Shown here in pieces: positions 10,079 to 19,709 of a DNA stretch of 33,694 bases; the stretch's first letter is position 1, and each line of letters starts with the position of its first letter. The translations under genes and the position numbers were made by a program. Source of the stretch: a virus; the IMG/VR virus record IMGVR_UViG_3300027749_000314, positions 1 through 33,694 of that record, one strand, 5' to 3'. Below the pieces are notes generated by a model, which saw nothing but the letters and a program-made list of their open reading frames with translations, was not told the origin of the DNA and searched no databases.

Positions 10079-11868
10079 ATATTTTGAGTTGGATTTGATC
10101 CTCTACTTTTACCAGAATAACCCCCAGGAACTCCATCTCCATTAAAAGTATTTATTTTAGTTTTCAATGACGGTCCCGCGTATTTGCCAGGTGCGTATCC
10201 GCCGCCCGTCACAAATACTCTTTTACTTAAAATTTTCTCCAAAGAATCTCGTAAAGCTGCTAAACTTTCTTGTTGTAAAGATATTTGAGTTTGATATGGA
10301 TCGGCATTTAATGTATTGGTTGGATCTGCACTTACAGTATTTATTGGATCCGATGTATTTCCAATTGAAACTGGTCCCAAATCAGTTCCGCCGACGCCTG
10401 TCACAATATTAGTTCCGCCGCCACCAACACTTGTTATTCCACTTCCTACACCTACTCCGACATACAAAGGAACGGGAGCAACTGCAGGTGGATTGATGTG
10501 AACATGTGGATGTGCATGTATATGTGGATGTGGATGAATATGATCATGTCCATGAATATGATTCAAGATCCAATCACACAAATCATATAACCAATCAACC
10601 GTTGTTTGTCCGAGTACTACTGGTTCGTGTGTTTCATCATATTCCCCCAAATAAATTGCTGGACTATTTAATACCGTCTTTGTATTGGATGTAATTACAA
10701 TTTGATCCTGTGCATCTACGGTATATTCACTGTCAGTAACAATTCCATATCGTTTTTTACTAAAATGGAGAGTTTCTTCTGCTTTACTACTAAATACTAA
10801 ACGGTCACTGTTTATTACAATTTGATCTCCAGTGAGTTTTGGAAATTTGAAAGTGGAACATCCAGTCGGAGAAAATGCGGAGATTTCCGATTTTCCTTCT
10901 TGAAATATTGTCTTTTTTATTGTAGGAGTGAATTGCGATTCTGTTAATCCGGATGTAATATGAATTGATGATCCGTCATTGTTGATATCTTCTGAAACAA
11001 ATCCACCTGCATTCTTTTCTGATATATCCAATTTTATTGGTCGTTGACGGTTTCTAAATAGAATCATTGGATTTCCCCCGCCAGTTATTGAATCGGGAAA
11101 TTTTGGATTTTTTAATTTATCTTTATTTACATAATCTTTGTATTGAGGCGAACTTTGATCGTTTTGACGATTTGAATCATATGCAGAGAATCTTATGCTT
11201 TGTCCAAATCTACTTTCAATTACAGAATCACCCTCATATTTTTTTATGGATCTTATATTATTGTTTGACCAAAAATATCTTCCCATTACACCGACATTAT
11301 CTACATTTTTGTATTTTTTTGAAACAGTATAAGAAAGTGGTCCTTGATACGGAGTCGTTTTGTCGGAATTTGAAACTTCAATTTCCCTATTTCCAGAATT
11401 TAATCCAGAAATTTTTTCCTTCCTAAAGTCTGCGTTGTTATTTAACAATCCCTTTATATTTAATTTTCTAGAATAATACAATGTATTAAAGTAATTTACT
11501 AAAATTACCGTTTCATTTACAAGGGGATATTCTACTATTCCAGTATTTTCCAAAGGAATTGCCCATGTCAATTTCTCTTTGTCTGCACCTTGTTGTGATA
11601 TCAACGGACGAACCAATACACGTCCTATCCATGTAAAATTTTTATCTGTTTGCAATGCGGGGTTGCCTGAAACGTCATCTGGCCAATCTGTCGGATTTAT
11701 CGCCGGATAATTATTTGGAGATTTAAAAATTGGATGTGAGTCGTCAAGAATAATATCAAGAACAATACCTGGTTCCATTTCATAAAAATCCGACTCCGTA
11801 TGTGTTCCCGAATAAGTGGAACTGTTCAGTTGGGAATATGAATTTCCAATTTTGTTGGTTCTATACAT
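10075..11868 (-). CDS. 5: Baseplate hub/central spike protein, gp5-like, with (His-X)11 tract
   Basis: The product is 597 residues long. Residues about 75-135 (NFTWIGRVLVRPL ... LTWAIPLENTGIVEYPLVNE, TVILVNYF) look like the OB-fold of gp5/gpV-type spikes. Residues about 345-410 carry short beta repeats (GDQIVINSDRLVFSSKAEE, DQIVITSNTKTVLNSPAIYL) typical of the triple-stranded beta-helix. Then DWLYDLCDWILN is followed by 11 His residues at every second position from 437 to 457. A Gly-rich tail and a Gly/Ser-rich C-terminus follow. No lysozyme domain is visible between the OB fold and the helix, unlike T4 gp5. The gene is 4 nt overlapped by the Pro-rich gene. The assignment rests on motif order and position upstream of gp25 and gp6. 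Confidence 0.8.
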   Translation of the reverse strand: MYRTNKIGNSYSQLNSSTYSGTHTESDFYEMEPGIVLDIILDDSHPIFKSPNNYPAINPTDWPDDVSGNPALQTDKNFTWIGRVLVRPLISQQGADKEKLTWAIPLENTGIVEYPLVNETVILVNYFNTLYYSRKLNIKGLLNNNADFRKEKISGLNSGNREIEVSNSDKTTPYQGPLSYTVSKKYKNVDNVGVMGRYFWSNNNIRSIKKYEGDSVIESRFGQSIRFSAYDSNRQNDQSSPQYKDYVNKDKLKNPKFPDSITGGGNPMILFRNRQRPIKLDISEKNAGGFVSEDINNDGSSIHITSGLTESQFTPTIKKTIFQEGKSEISAFSPTGCSTFKFPKLTGDQIVINSDRLVFSSKAEETLHFSKKRYGIVTDSEYTVDAQDQIVITSNTKTVLNSPAIYLGEYDETHEPVVLGQTTVDWLYDLCDWILNHIHGHDHIHPHPHIHAHPHVHINPPAVAPVPLYVGVGVGSGITSVGGGGTNIVTGVGGTDLGPVSIGNTSDPINTVSADPTNTLNADPYQTQISLQQESLAALRDSLEKILSKRVFVTGGGYAPGKYAGPSLKTKINTFNGDGVPGGYSGKSRGSNPTQNI

Positions 11869-11869
11869 A

Positions 11870-12241
11870 TTATTGTTTGACTATTTGAATTGGGGAATTC
11901 AATTCTTTGGTAATCTTCTCTGCCTGTTCCATGAGCTGTTTTCGTTCATCATCACTTAGTGCAAAACCTCCCCCATTTTCATCGGGAGAGGCGTTACTTG
12001 AAACAATTCTCTGAACGATGGCAGCAAGTTTTATTAGTTGTTCGTCGTTTCTTACACCGACATCCAAATAATCTTTAATCATCGGAACTATCACCATCGC
12101 ATCATTTGCGGATTTGATCATTCCTCTCAAATCTGATATTAATATATCAATTTGATTGCGTTTATCTTCGGAATTTACAACAATATCCTTCAACACCGAA
12201 GAATATTTTTTACCTTTAAAAAGTTCAAAATCTAAATCCAT
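11870..12241 (-). CDS. Conserved small T4-like phage protein, function unknown
   Basis: The product is 123 residues long, starting MDLDFELFKGKKYSSVLKDI. It is helical and acidic, with LISDLRGMIKSANDAMVIVP followed by MIKDYLDVGVRNDEQLIKLA. I recall similar small proteins near the late-sigma and baseplate genes of marine T4-like phages, where they lack an assigned role. It lies 1 nt upstream of the spike gene and 33 nt downstream of the gp55-like gene. No catalytic motif is apparent. Confidence 0.75.
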   Translation of the reverse strand: MDLDFELFKGKKYSSVLKDIVVNSEDKRNQIDILISDLRGMIKSANDAMVIVPMIKDYLDVGVRNDEQLIKLAAIVQRIVSSNASPDENGGGFALSDDERKQLMEQAEKITKELNSPIQIVKQ

Positions 12242-12274
12242 ATATCTATATATATGAAACCGAGTATGTTTTTG

Positions 12275-13213
12275 TTAATATGTTTCTGGCCTCAGATTGC
12301 CACGATTCAGATATGATTTAACTATAACAGATTGATACTGTTTCATTTTATTGATAACCTTAGTAATCTGTTGTGTCTTACAGGACGAAATCTCTCTAAT
12401 ATTTAGATATAAAGATTTTTTATTAAATGATTCTATGCGGTTCCCGTTTCGGAATAATTCAATTACTGCATTTGCAATATTAAGATCTCTTTCTTTTGTA
12501 AAGATTTTAGTAACATTCTTTTCCCAATATTCAAGCATTAATTTCATAAATTCCGACAATTCAATATTTTTGTGATACGAATCTTCTGATTGTAAACATA
12601 TCGTGGTTTCATCTGGAGTTTCGGAAATACTTATATGTTGGTTAAATCTCTTATAATTGCCGTTATTATGAAGAATCAGATAATTTTTTGCCACTATACT
12701 GAAATAACTAAATGCCTTTCCTTTACCTTCTTCAAACTTGTGCATGTTTGCTACTAAATGTGCAACAGTTTCCTTTTTTATTTCGGATGGACTGTTATCA
12801 AAATATATAAACTTGAATGTATTAAAAATGTTTTCTACCAATTTATCAAATGCATATCTAATACCATCGTTATATATATCATTGCGAATTTCTTGACTTT
12901 CTTCTTTATTGTATAAAATAATATTTCGTTCTGTTTCTTCCGTGAAATACATTTTATTAGTAGAAGTTTTTTTAGTCTTTTTAGACTCAACTTCTTCTGG
13001 AACAATTATAATTGGTTTTTCTGTAAGATCAATCTTTTTAGACTTGTCCAATTTAAATTTATTTTTTGTCTTTTCTTTTGAGACGACTTTTTTCTTTTTC
13101 AAAATTCCGACCCCATTAAATTTTGGAGAACGTTTCCGTTTAGTTGGCATTTTCGGACTTTTGACCGGCGAGTTAGTAACTTTTAATTGTTTTTTATTTT
13201 TTCTTTTTTTCAT
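12275..13213 (-). CDS. 55: Late-transcription sigma factor, gp55-like (probable)
   Basis: The product is 312 residues long. The first 90 residues are a Lys-rich, low-complexity extension. The core contains a sigma region 2-like segment: IRYAFDKLVENIFNTFKFIY ... EIKKETVAHLVANMHKFEEG then KGKAFSYFSIVAKNYLILHN. The KAFSYFSIVAKN pattern is typical of phage sigma factors where host sigma factors have an A.....A...I....L.. helix. In T4, gp55 with gp33 and the gp45 clamp directs RNA polymerase to late promoters. It sits upstream of the tail block it could activate. The stop region overlaps the start of nothing downstream; its own start overlaps the upstream membrane protein stop by 4 nt. The Lys-rich arm is unusual. 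Confidence 0.65.
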   Translation of the reverse strand: MKKRKNKKQLKVTNSPVKSPKMPTKRKRSPKFNGVGILKKKKVVSKEKTKNKFKLDKSKKIDLTEKPIIIVPEEVESKKTKKTSTNKMYFTEETERNIILYNKEESQEIRNDIYNDGIRYAFDKLVENIFNTFKFIYFDNSPSEIKKETVAHLVANMHKFEEGKGKAFSYFSIVAKNYLILHNNGNYKRFNQHISISETPDETTICLQSEDSYHKNIELSEFMKLMLEYWEKNVTKIFTKERDLNIANAVIELFRNGNRIESFNKKSLYLNIREISSCKTQQITKVINKMKQYQSVIVKSYLNRGNLRPETY

Positions 13214-13473
13214 TCAATCCTTTTGTTGAGTTTTTCAATCAACTTTACAATTTCCAAAAACACAAAACCTACGTCATCATCCTTCTGAAACATTTGTTTG
13301 TCATCTACTTCTTTTAAACTGTTATGCGTAACGTTTACATCATTGCGAAATTCCAATATCCACTTCTCCAAGGTGTCTATTTTTCCAAAATTACGATCCA
13401 GTGACATACCTAGATATAAATTAATACAAATTGATATTGTCAATATAACACTTAATATAACTAATATTAGCAT
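13210..13473 (-). CDS. Small membrane-anchored hypothetical protein
   Basis: The product is 87 residues long. Residues 1-23 (MLILVILSVILTISICINLY) form a strong transmembrane segment with the rest probably cytoplasmic. The remainder is a hydrophilic helix (LEKWILEFRNDV ... FLEIVKLIEKLNKRI) that may form a coiled coil. It is translationally coupled to the gp55-like gene by a 4-nt overlap. No family is recognised. Confidence 0.7.
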   Translation of the reverse strand: MLILVILSVILTISICINLYLGMSLDRNFGKIDTLEKWILEFRNDVNVTHNSLKEVDDKQMFQKDDDVGFVFLEIVKLIEKLNKRIE

Positions 13474-13480
13474 AGTTTAT

Positions 13481-13615
13481 TTATTCCTCTTCATCATTGT
13501 TGTCTTCAAGATAATCATCTAAGTATAGAATTGCTTCATCAACCAATTCCCAGTCTTCTAATTTTTGAGACTGCTTTAATAATTTAATAACTTCTTTAAT
13601 GTCAGTTTGTTCCAT
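13481..13615 (-). CDS. Small acidic protein, 44 aa
   Basis: This short minus-strand frame encodes 44 residues starting MEQTDIKEVIKLLKQSQKLE, with WELVDEAILYLDDYLED and a terminal EEE. It is strongly acidic and helical. It is placed 7 nt upstream of the membrane-anchored gene in the same operon and begins after an ATATATGG context like its neighbours. Small acidic proteins of this pattern occur in T4-like phages, but their role is unknown to me. It is below the usual length cut-off but has coherent coding and spacing. Confidence 0.65.
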   Translation of the reverse strand: MEQTDIKEVIKLLKQSQKLEDWELVDEAILYLDDYLEDNNDEEE

Positions 13616-13696
13616 ATATATAATTTTAACTGATATCTAAATATAGTATATAAATTTGAAACATCAATTAAAAAGTGTAAATTGTTTAATTTTAAT

Positions 13697-14671
13697 TTAA
13701 AAACTAAAAAATCCAGTTTTATGTTGCGGGGATTGAACTTCTCTAATTACTTCTTTTTCAACTATTTTTTCAACGGGAACTTCTTTAATTATCTCCTTAA
13801 AAATAATTTCTTTTTGGACTTCTTCGGTCGCTTCTTTTTTTGCATCTTCAACAATTTTATCCACACTTTCAGTTTCCTTTATCACAGTGTCTGGTGTCAA
13901 TGTTGTATTATATGCTAACAACAAACACACAGCTAAAGGGTCAAATACCGATATAATAACAATAATAAACCACTTTACCACTTTGTTAATTTCTACCCCA
14001 AATTCATCAGCAACAAATTTGAAAGTTTGAACATCTTTCTTGCTTCCACTTTGTATTTTTAACTCCGATATATGTTTATCAAATGATTGAAGTTCATCAA
14101 TACTTTTTTGAATTTTTTGATTTTCATTTTCAATGTCATGTTGACTTTGTTCGATGAAATCTGAAGTTTGTTGTTGTATTTGACGTAATTGAATTGGATT
14201 TCTCGCAATTAAACTATTTGTCATACTTTCATTCAAACGAGACTCTTGACTATTACGTAATACTGTTATATTTTCAATTCGTTTTTTTGATGTTTGAATT
14301 TTATCTTGTGAATATTTCTTTTGATCCTCAATACTTGTAATCATGTCTTGAGTTATTTTGTTCTCTATAGAAGATTGTTGATATGCACCTGTTAAATATC
14401 CAAATATTCCCAAGCTGGTTATAATCATCAAAACAATTACCGATGTTATTAAATAAGACTTGAGGAGGAATGTAGATTTATTCCAATATCTATATAAAAA
14501 ACTTGTAGCAACCAACTTTCCAATTTCCAGTGAACTTGCCATTGTCATTGCTGCAATTGAAGATCCACTAAACAACATTCCAATGCCAAGAATACTAAAA
14601 AATCCAGAACAACATGCGATGAATAATGAAGACAATCCAACTATTCTTTCAAAAGAAATTATTTTTTTCAT
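13697..14671 (-). CDS. Multi-pass membrane protein with long coiled coil
   Basis: The product is 324 residues long. The N-terminal 95 residues contain three hydrophobic segments (LSSLFIACCSGFFSILGIGM, GSSIAAMTMASSLEIG, SYLITSVIVLMIITSLGIFG). Residues about 105-205 are a long Gln/Ile/Glu-rich coiled coil. A fourth hydrophobic segment (VVKWFIIVIISVFDPLAVCL) follows, then a charged tail with repeats KEIIKEVPVEKIVEKEVI. Proteins of this layout are seen in large marine phages without known function. It may act at the host membrane, for example in spanning, signalling or lysis control; this is speculation. The gene is separated from the fibre genes by a terminator at 14693-14727. Confidence 0.7.
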   Translation of the reverse strand: MKKIISFERIVGLSSLFIACCSGFFSILGIGMLFSGSSIAAMTMASSLEIGKLVATSFLYRYWNKSTFLLKSYLITSVIVLMIITSLGIFGYLTGAYQQSSIENKITQDMITSIEDQKKYSQDKIQTSKKRIENITVLRNSQESRLNESMTNSLIARNPIQLRQIQQQTSDFIEQSQHDIENENQKIQKSIDELQSFDKHISELKIQSGSKKDVQTFKFVADEFGVEINKVVKWFIIVIISVFDPLAVCLLLAYNTTLTPDTVIKETESVDKIVEDAKKEATEEVQKEIIFKEIIKEVPVEKIVEKEVIREVQSPQHKTGFFSF

Positions 14672-14692
14672 ATGTTATATATATTGCCAAAT

Positions 14693-14727
14693 AAAAAACC
14701 CCCATCTTTATAATAAGAGAGGGTTTG
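14693..14727 (-). terminator. Intrinsic terminator after the fibre operon
   Basis: On the minus strand the arms AACCC and GGGTT plus inner pairs TCTT/AAGA enclose a short AT loop, and the hairpin is followed by a T-run. It lies about 50 nt after the stop of the 409-aa fibre gene, so it ends the fibre/PhoH transcript. Confidence 0.75.
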
Positions 14728-14773
14728 TAACAATTTATTTATGTAACTTTACTTTATCTCAACTTTTTTTAAA

Positions 14774-16003
14774 TTAACACTTCAATGGTAATGTTGTTGG
14801 TGGAATGGCATCCAATGAACCAGATGCTACTCCGGTTATTGCGACGAAAGAAAATACAGTGTTGTTTATGTATGTGGTCGGATCCACAGTTGCCCAGCTA
14901 CCATAGTCACCACTTCCTTGGCTTTGTATTCCGAACACGATAACTTCTGCCACCGTTGATGAACATCCATTTGCCCAACAAGAAATCATCACATTGTTAT
15001 CGGTGATATAATTATTAACCATAGTGGTTAAATCAGTAGGTATGGTTGATATATCGTCCGTAAGATCTGGATTGGTTAGATTTGTCAATGGCGATGAATC
15101 GCATTTTGTATATACATAATTGTCTGGCAAAACTGGATCGGTATAATTTATGCTAAAAACTAAACTCTGAGGCGATGTGTTTTGAGTCAAATTTATACTG
15201 TTTATGTTATGCCAGTTTAATGGTACTATTGTAAAATTTGATATAGAAGTCCCTTTTACCACGAAAGTTGCGTATGCAAATGCTTCTCCGTTTGATAAAT
15301 TTTGACTATATGTTGATAGAAAAGAATACTGAGAAGATGTGGCAAAACTAGCACTCACAGACGATGATGCATAACTACTAGAAATGGCTTTGGTCATAGT
15401 AGTTGTATTTGGATACAACAATTGTGATGAAAAGTCTGCGAACGCGGATTTGTCACTGTACAACGAATGATATATCGTACCATTATTCGCGGAATAATTT
15501 ATATAATTTGACTTTTCAGATACACTGGCAGTAACAGATCCAGTGGATATAATTGACGAATCTGCATTGCTAGCGGGCGAATTTACAACGGTAGATGATG
15601 CGGTTATTGCATATAAAGATGAGTTTGCAAAAGAACTTGTGGCAGCATATGTTGATAATGAAGAGTTGAACGAAAAGCTAGAAGAATCTGCAAATGAAGA
15701 TGTTCCATTGTTAATTGAGTAGATGAGTTGATTTGTTGTTGACGCCATACTTGATGTTATGGAGACGGATGCAGAATCAACCGACCCAGAAAATATTCCA
15801 TAAAAACTTCCAAGAAACGAACCGGTATAAAAAGATGATGTTATGTTTGAAGCACTAAGAAAATATTTTTTATATTCGCCGACAGTGATCGTTTTTGTTT
15901 CTGGTAAATTACCACTGCCGCTTAACTGAGTAACTAACAGCAAATCAGAATCAACTATCTGTGCAGCAGTCAAATTTTTGAGTTGTGTTATTTGATATGG
16001 CAT
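14774..16003 (-). CDS. Ser-rich tail fibre-like protein A
   Basis: The product is 409 residues long. It begins with an adaptor-like block (ITQLKNLTAAQIVDSDLLLV ... ETKTITVGEYKKYFLSASNI) followed by TGSFLGSFYGIFSGSVDSAS and long Ser/Ala/Tyr repeats (SSYASSSVSASFATSSQYSF). The C-terminal 150 residues are a beta-rich domain with SCWANGCSSTVAEVIVFGIQ that may bind the host. The adaptor block is shared with the next two genes, so the three are paralogous fibres. Repeats of the SASYAxS type are common in phage fibres and virion adhesins. Its receptor is unknown. Confidence 0.75.
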   Translation of the reverse strand: MPYQITQLKNLTAAQIVDSDLLLVTQLSGSGNLPETKTITVGEYKKYFLSASNITSSFYTGSFLGSFYGIFSGSVDSASVSITSSMASTTNQLIYSINNGTSSFADSSSFSFNSSLSTYAATSSFANSSLYAITASSTVVNSPASNADSSIISTGSVTASVSEKSNYINYSANNGTIYHSLYSDKSAFADFSSQLLYPNTTTMTKAISSSYASSSVSASFATSSQYSFLSTYSQNLSNGEAFAYATFVVKGTSISNFTIVPLNWHNINSINLTQNTSPQSLVFSINYTDPVLPDNYVYTKCDSSPLTNLTNPDLTDDISTIPTDLTTMVNNYITDNNVMISCWANGCSSTVAEVIVFGIQSQGSGDYGSWATVDPTTYINNTVFSFVAITGVASGSLDAIPPTTLPLKC

Positions 16004-16009
16004 ATATTT

Positions 16010-17194
16010 TTATGATAAACGAGCACATCCTAACAATGTTGAATTATTACTAACAGATGTTCCCGGTGCATTGAGTGGATAGTTTACGTTACTAGAAGGT
16101 GCATAAACAACGACAGATACATTCGCACCATTTAAAGATGACCATATCCCCTGTGGTAATTTGGTAGGATCTTTTGGCGCCGTCGTATATATGTTTCCAA
16201 ACTTAAATAATACGCCGAATCCTGTATTTTTTATTGGAAATGCGTATGATCTATTAAAATAAAACATCTTTCCAACGTAAGATGAATTCGGAAATGCAGA
16301 TATATAAAAATCACACACGACAGATGGATATATTGATGAACTTAATGGAGTATAAAAACTAGATGTAAATACCACCGCATATGGTGATTCAGCACCAACT
16401 CCGATTCCTGGAGATTGTATATTTTTCCATTCATTTACTACAAAACTTGCGGTGGTGCTGTAGTATATATCAAAATTAATATAAGAAAACACCACCGAGT
16501 CAGAATTTAAAGTAAACTGAGAAGTGTTGCTGTTTTGTACATTGTAGATATACTGAGAAGAAGATGCGTTATTGGCAATAGATGCGCTTATTGAATATGA
16601 CGATGTAGACGAGTTTAAGTATGAAAGATTTTCAACAAATGAAGCCGTCGGAGAAAATTCTGAAAGTATTGATCTATATACTTTACCGTTATCGGTTCCA
16701 TTATAAATCAAATAGTCTGTTGCATTTGCATAACTAGAACTCAATGAATATGAAGATGTGGTCGCATTTGATGCACTCAATATCAAATATACCGGAGTAT
16801 AACTTGATGTGGTACATACACTGCTTGTTTGGACATACGAAGCCGACGTGGCATTAGAAGATATAACATTATTATTAGAATATGTTGATGATATTGAATA
16901 CGACGAAGTGTTGTTGTTTGGATAATTTAAATATTGAGCAGTATTTGAGTATGAAGCGTTTCTAGATATGGATGAAGAATTTGCGGTTCCAGATAACCCA
17001 CCGACAAAACTACCAGTATATGATCCGGTCAATAAAGAGTTTATTATATTGGAAGACGACAATATATATGATTCAAGATCAATAACCAAAGCATTTTTCG
17101 TTTCTATGCTTTGAATATTATTATTTTGAACAATCAATAGATCGTTGTCTACAATTGTTGTGCTATCCAGCTTATTTAATGAATCTAGTGACAT
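16010..17194 (-). CDS. Ser-rich tail fibre-like protein B
   Basis: The product is 394 residues long. Its N-terminal block (LNKLDSTTIVDNDLLIVQNN ... IETKNALVIDLESYILSSSN) and the TGSYTGSFVGGLSGTANSSS repeat are paralogous to the flanking fibre genes. A Ser/Tyr/Ala repeat body follows (SSSYANATDYLIYNGTDNGK). The final 180 residues form a distinct beta-rich head (VVFTSSFYTPLSSSIYPSVV, NVSVVVYAPSSNVNYPLNAP). The gap to the previous gene is 7 nt and to the next 6 nt, so they are co-transcribed. Divergent heads on similar shafts suggest different receptors. Confidence 0.75.
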   Translation of the reverse strand: MSLDSLNKLDSTTIVDNDLLIVQNNNIQSIETKNALVIDLESYILSSSNIINSLLTGSYTGSFVGGLSGTANSSSISRNASYSNTAQYLNYPNNNTSSYSISSTYSNNNVISSNATSASYVQTSSVCTTSSYTPVYLILSASNATTSSYSLSSSYANATDYLIYNGTDNGKVYRSILSEFSPTASFVENLSYLNSSTSSYSISASIANNASSSQYIYNVQNSNTSQFTLNSDSVVFSYINFDIYYSTTASFVVNEWKNIQSPGIGVGAESPYAVVFTSSFYTPLSSSIYPSVVCDFYISAFPNSSYVGKMFYFNRSYAFPIKNTGFGVLFKFGNIYTTAPKDPTKLPQGIWSSLNGANVSVVVYAPSSNVNYPLNAPGTSVSNNSTLLGCARLS

Positions 17195-17201
17195 TTTATA
17201 A

Positions 17202-19682
17202 TTATCTTGTTATTGGAATATATATGTTAAGAGATGCGGATCCTCCCAATAAATATTGATTTCCATTTACCATACCAATCGCATTATAATTGACACCATC
17301 AATTATTGGGGTAGGATTCGCTATATACTTTTGGTTCGGAATGTATAGGTTATACATAATATTTGCGGATGCGGATACGCTACAACTACCAATCGCAACA
17401 AATTGAGAATAAGTAGAATTTTGATTATTCACATATATGGAATTCAATGATGAAGTATCAATATCTGGGGCCGCAAATTTTAAATAGCTAGAACTCCAAT
17501 TCCAATAACTTGCAGTTGTATCATATGGAGCATTTGGAATAGCTGTATATAAAATTGCGCTACGGGTATTGTTATCCGATCCACACGCAAAAATTAATTT
17601 GTTAAAACTATCATAAGCAACCGATGTCAAGTTTTTAACATATGCGACGGTTGATATTAATGGAGAGATTGAACCAGACGATAGATAATCAACTCTATAC
17701 CAATTTTGACCCGAATTGTTTGTATATAGAACCACACCATTTGTTCCAACTGCCACTGCACCATTGGTTCCTGAAATGTTTGTCACCGCATTAAGGTTTG
17801 TGCTTGTTATTGAGACCGGTGTTGAACTTGCTGATATACCATAAATAGCAGAACCAGTAATAGCGGGAATTGAATTGGACATTATACTGGGTAAAGTATA
17901 TATTGGCAATGATCCAGTATAAACATTGTTTGGTGCAAAAGAAATACTTTGACTAGAAATCAAAATATACGCACTACCAGTCAGTTGTGTTGCCCCCACG
18001 AAATAGTTGCTTGATGAAAATGTAAACGGTGAAACTGTCCAAGATGGTTTATTAGAAGATTCTAGAGTTGTCGCAGATATATAAGATGCTGATTGAGGCA
18101 TCAATAGAGTGTATATATTATTTACACTGTCATATCCTATATTCGTTATGTTTGAACTAGTAAATGGATTATAACATGTTGTTTCAGTTATGGTATATCC
18201 GCTTGGTAAAGATGCAATTTTATTTGTATTGTCGTTTGGATTTTGCAACAATAATAAGTTAAAATTGCTAGAAGTATTTGATGCAATATCTGTTATTACA
18301 CCGTATGATGAAGAGTTTGCAAGTGGGAAGTTTGTAATTACATTGTTGCTTGGAATCAATGTATTCGTTATTCTAGGAATATAACTCGATGAGACTCTTT
18401 GTTGAGCTATTGTATCCGGTGGACCAAATGCAAGTAAATCTTGAGTATTACCATATACAATGGCAGAAATAGAAGAACCATTCAAAAGATTCTTCCATCT
18501 ACTTGACATAAAATAATTATAATAATCTCCACTTGACCAACCTACATCAAATATTGAAATTTTTATTATATATCCGTCTATGCCACATGGAAATGCGCTT
18601 ACATACCAAGTAGGCTCTAATGCCCACCCATTACTAGAAAATGAAACTGAATTATCATCCGGTCTTGGAAGATTTGTAGTAGTAAGATGCCATGTAGACG
18701 ACACAGTTGTATTCAACAGACCAATATTAGTCTGTGGATTTGAATAATAAGGGTGAGTTTTAAACTTCACATAAAAACTGATTGAATATGGATTTCTAGA
18801 TGTGTTGTCTGAAAATTGATCCGTATCGTATTTTGTCACATCCGATTTATTTTTTACAAACGAAGGCAAATCGGTAGTGATATTAGACACATTGTGCCAG
18901 CTAGTTGGATTTATGATTACGTGTTCACTACTACCGCTATCAACTACGCTAATATAAAATTCTACTGCTGATATTACTCTTGATACTGCCGATTGGGCAT
19001 ATGTTGAAAAATTAGAAAAACTGGATGTCAGCACATAACTTGATGTCAATGCCTGTTGGGCAAAACTAGATGATATTGAATATGCAACAACTGTACTATC
19101 TGGATTAATAATATTTCCGCCCACACTTGTTCTGTTTGCTTTTTCCGAAAAACTGCTGGTTGTAACAGTTCCATTGTCCTGTCCATAGTAGTTTATAAAA
19201 GATGACGTATTTGAATTAGCGCTCTTTATAGAATAAGTGGATTGGTTAGATTGCAGTGCTTGTACTGTGTCATATGTCAAAGAATATTGTGACAACATTG
19301 CCACGGATGCCGAAACGGCAAACGACGATGATATTGCATATGAAGAACTTAATGAATTAGATGAGTTGCTAGATGTTATCGATAAAGATGCAGTTCCATT
19401 GTTAATTCCATTAAAAATTAAATGGCTAGAACTCAACGATGTATCTGCTTGCGTAGAATATGAGGCGGTATCTGCTGTTCCAATCAAATGTCCATAGAAA
19501 CTGCCGGTAAAAGACCCAGTAGTTAGTATGTTTGTCTTATTAACTAAATGTTGAACAAATTCAGATGTGGCTATATTTTTTGTTTCTTTATCACTTATAT
19601 CAGTTACTAGAAACAAATCGCTTCCGGACAATGTTGTACTATTTAGACTATTAAGTTGTGCAATTGTTTGTATACTACCCAT
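17202..19682 (-). CDS. Ser-rich tail fibre-like protein C with BNR-like repeats
   Basis: The product is 826 residues long. The N-terminus (IAQLNSLNSTTLSGSDLFLV ... ETKNIATSEFVQHLVNKTNI) and GSFTGSFYGHLIGTADTASY repeat match the two other fibres. A Ser-rich shaft fills about residues 80-240. The C-terminal half contains segments such as AVAVGTNGVVLYTNNSGQNW, SVAYDSFNKLIFACGSDNNT and SQFVAIGSCSVSASANI, which resemble BNR/sialidase-type beta-propeller repeats. A propeller head could bind glycans. Whether it has enzyme activity cannot be seen. It is the first gene after PhoH in transcription order. Confidence 0.75.
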   Translation of the reverse strand: MGSIQTIAQLNSLNSTTLSGSDLFLVTDISDKETKNIATSEFVQHLVNKTNILTTGSFTGSFYGHLIGTADTASYSTQADTSLSSSHLIFNGINNGTASLSITSSNSSNSLSSSYAISSSFAVSASVAMLSQYSLTYDTVQALQSNQSTYSIKSANSNTSSFINYYGQDNGTVTTSSFSEKANRTSVGGNIINPDSTVVAYSISSSFAQQALTSSYVLTSSFSNFSTYAQSAVSRVISAVEFYISVVDSGSSEHVIINPTSWHNVSNITTDLPSFVKNKSDVTKYDTDQFSDNTSRNPYSISFYVKFKTHPYYSNPQTNIGLLNTTVSSTWHLTTTNLPRPDDNSVSFSSNGWALEPTWYVSAFPCGIDGYIIKISIFDVGWSSGDYYNYFMSSRWKNLLNGSSISAIVYGNTQDLLAFGPPDTIAQQRVSSSYIPRITNTLIPSNNVITNFPLANSSSYGVITDIASNTSSNFNLLLLQNPNDNTNKIASLPSGYTITETTCYNPFTSSNITNIGYDSVNNIYTLLMPQSASYISATTLESSNKPSWTVSPFTFSSSNYFVGATQLTGSAYILISSQSISFAPNNVYTGSLPIYTLPSIMSNSIPAITGSAIYGISASSTPVSITSTNLNAVTNISGTNGAVAVGTNGVVLYTNNSGQNWYRVDYLSSGSISPLISTVAYVKNLTSVAYDSFNKLIFACGSDNNTRSAILYTAIPNAPYDTTASYWNWSSSYLKFAAPDIDTSSLNSIYVNNQNSTYSQFVAIGSCSVSASANIMYNLYIPNQKYIANPTPIIDGVNYNAIGMVNGNQYLLGGSASLNIYIPITR

Positions 19683-19709
19683 AAAATGTATATATTCAAT
19701 AAATATACA

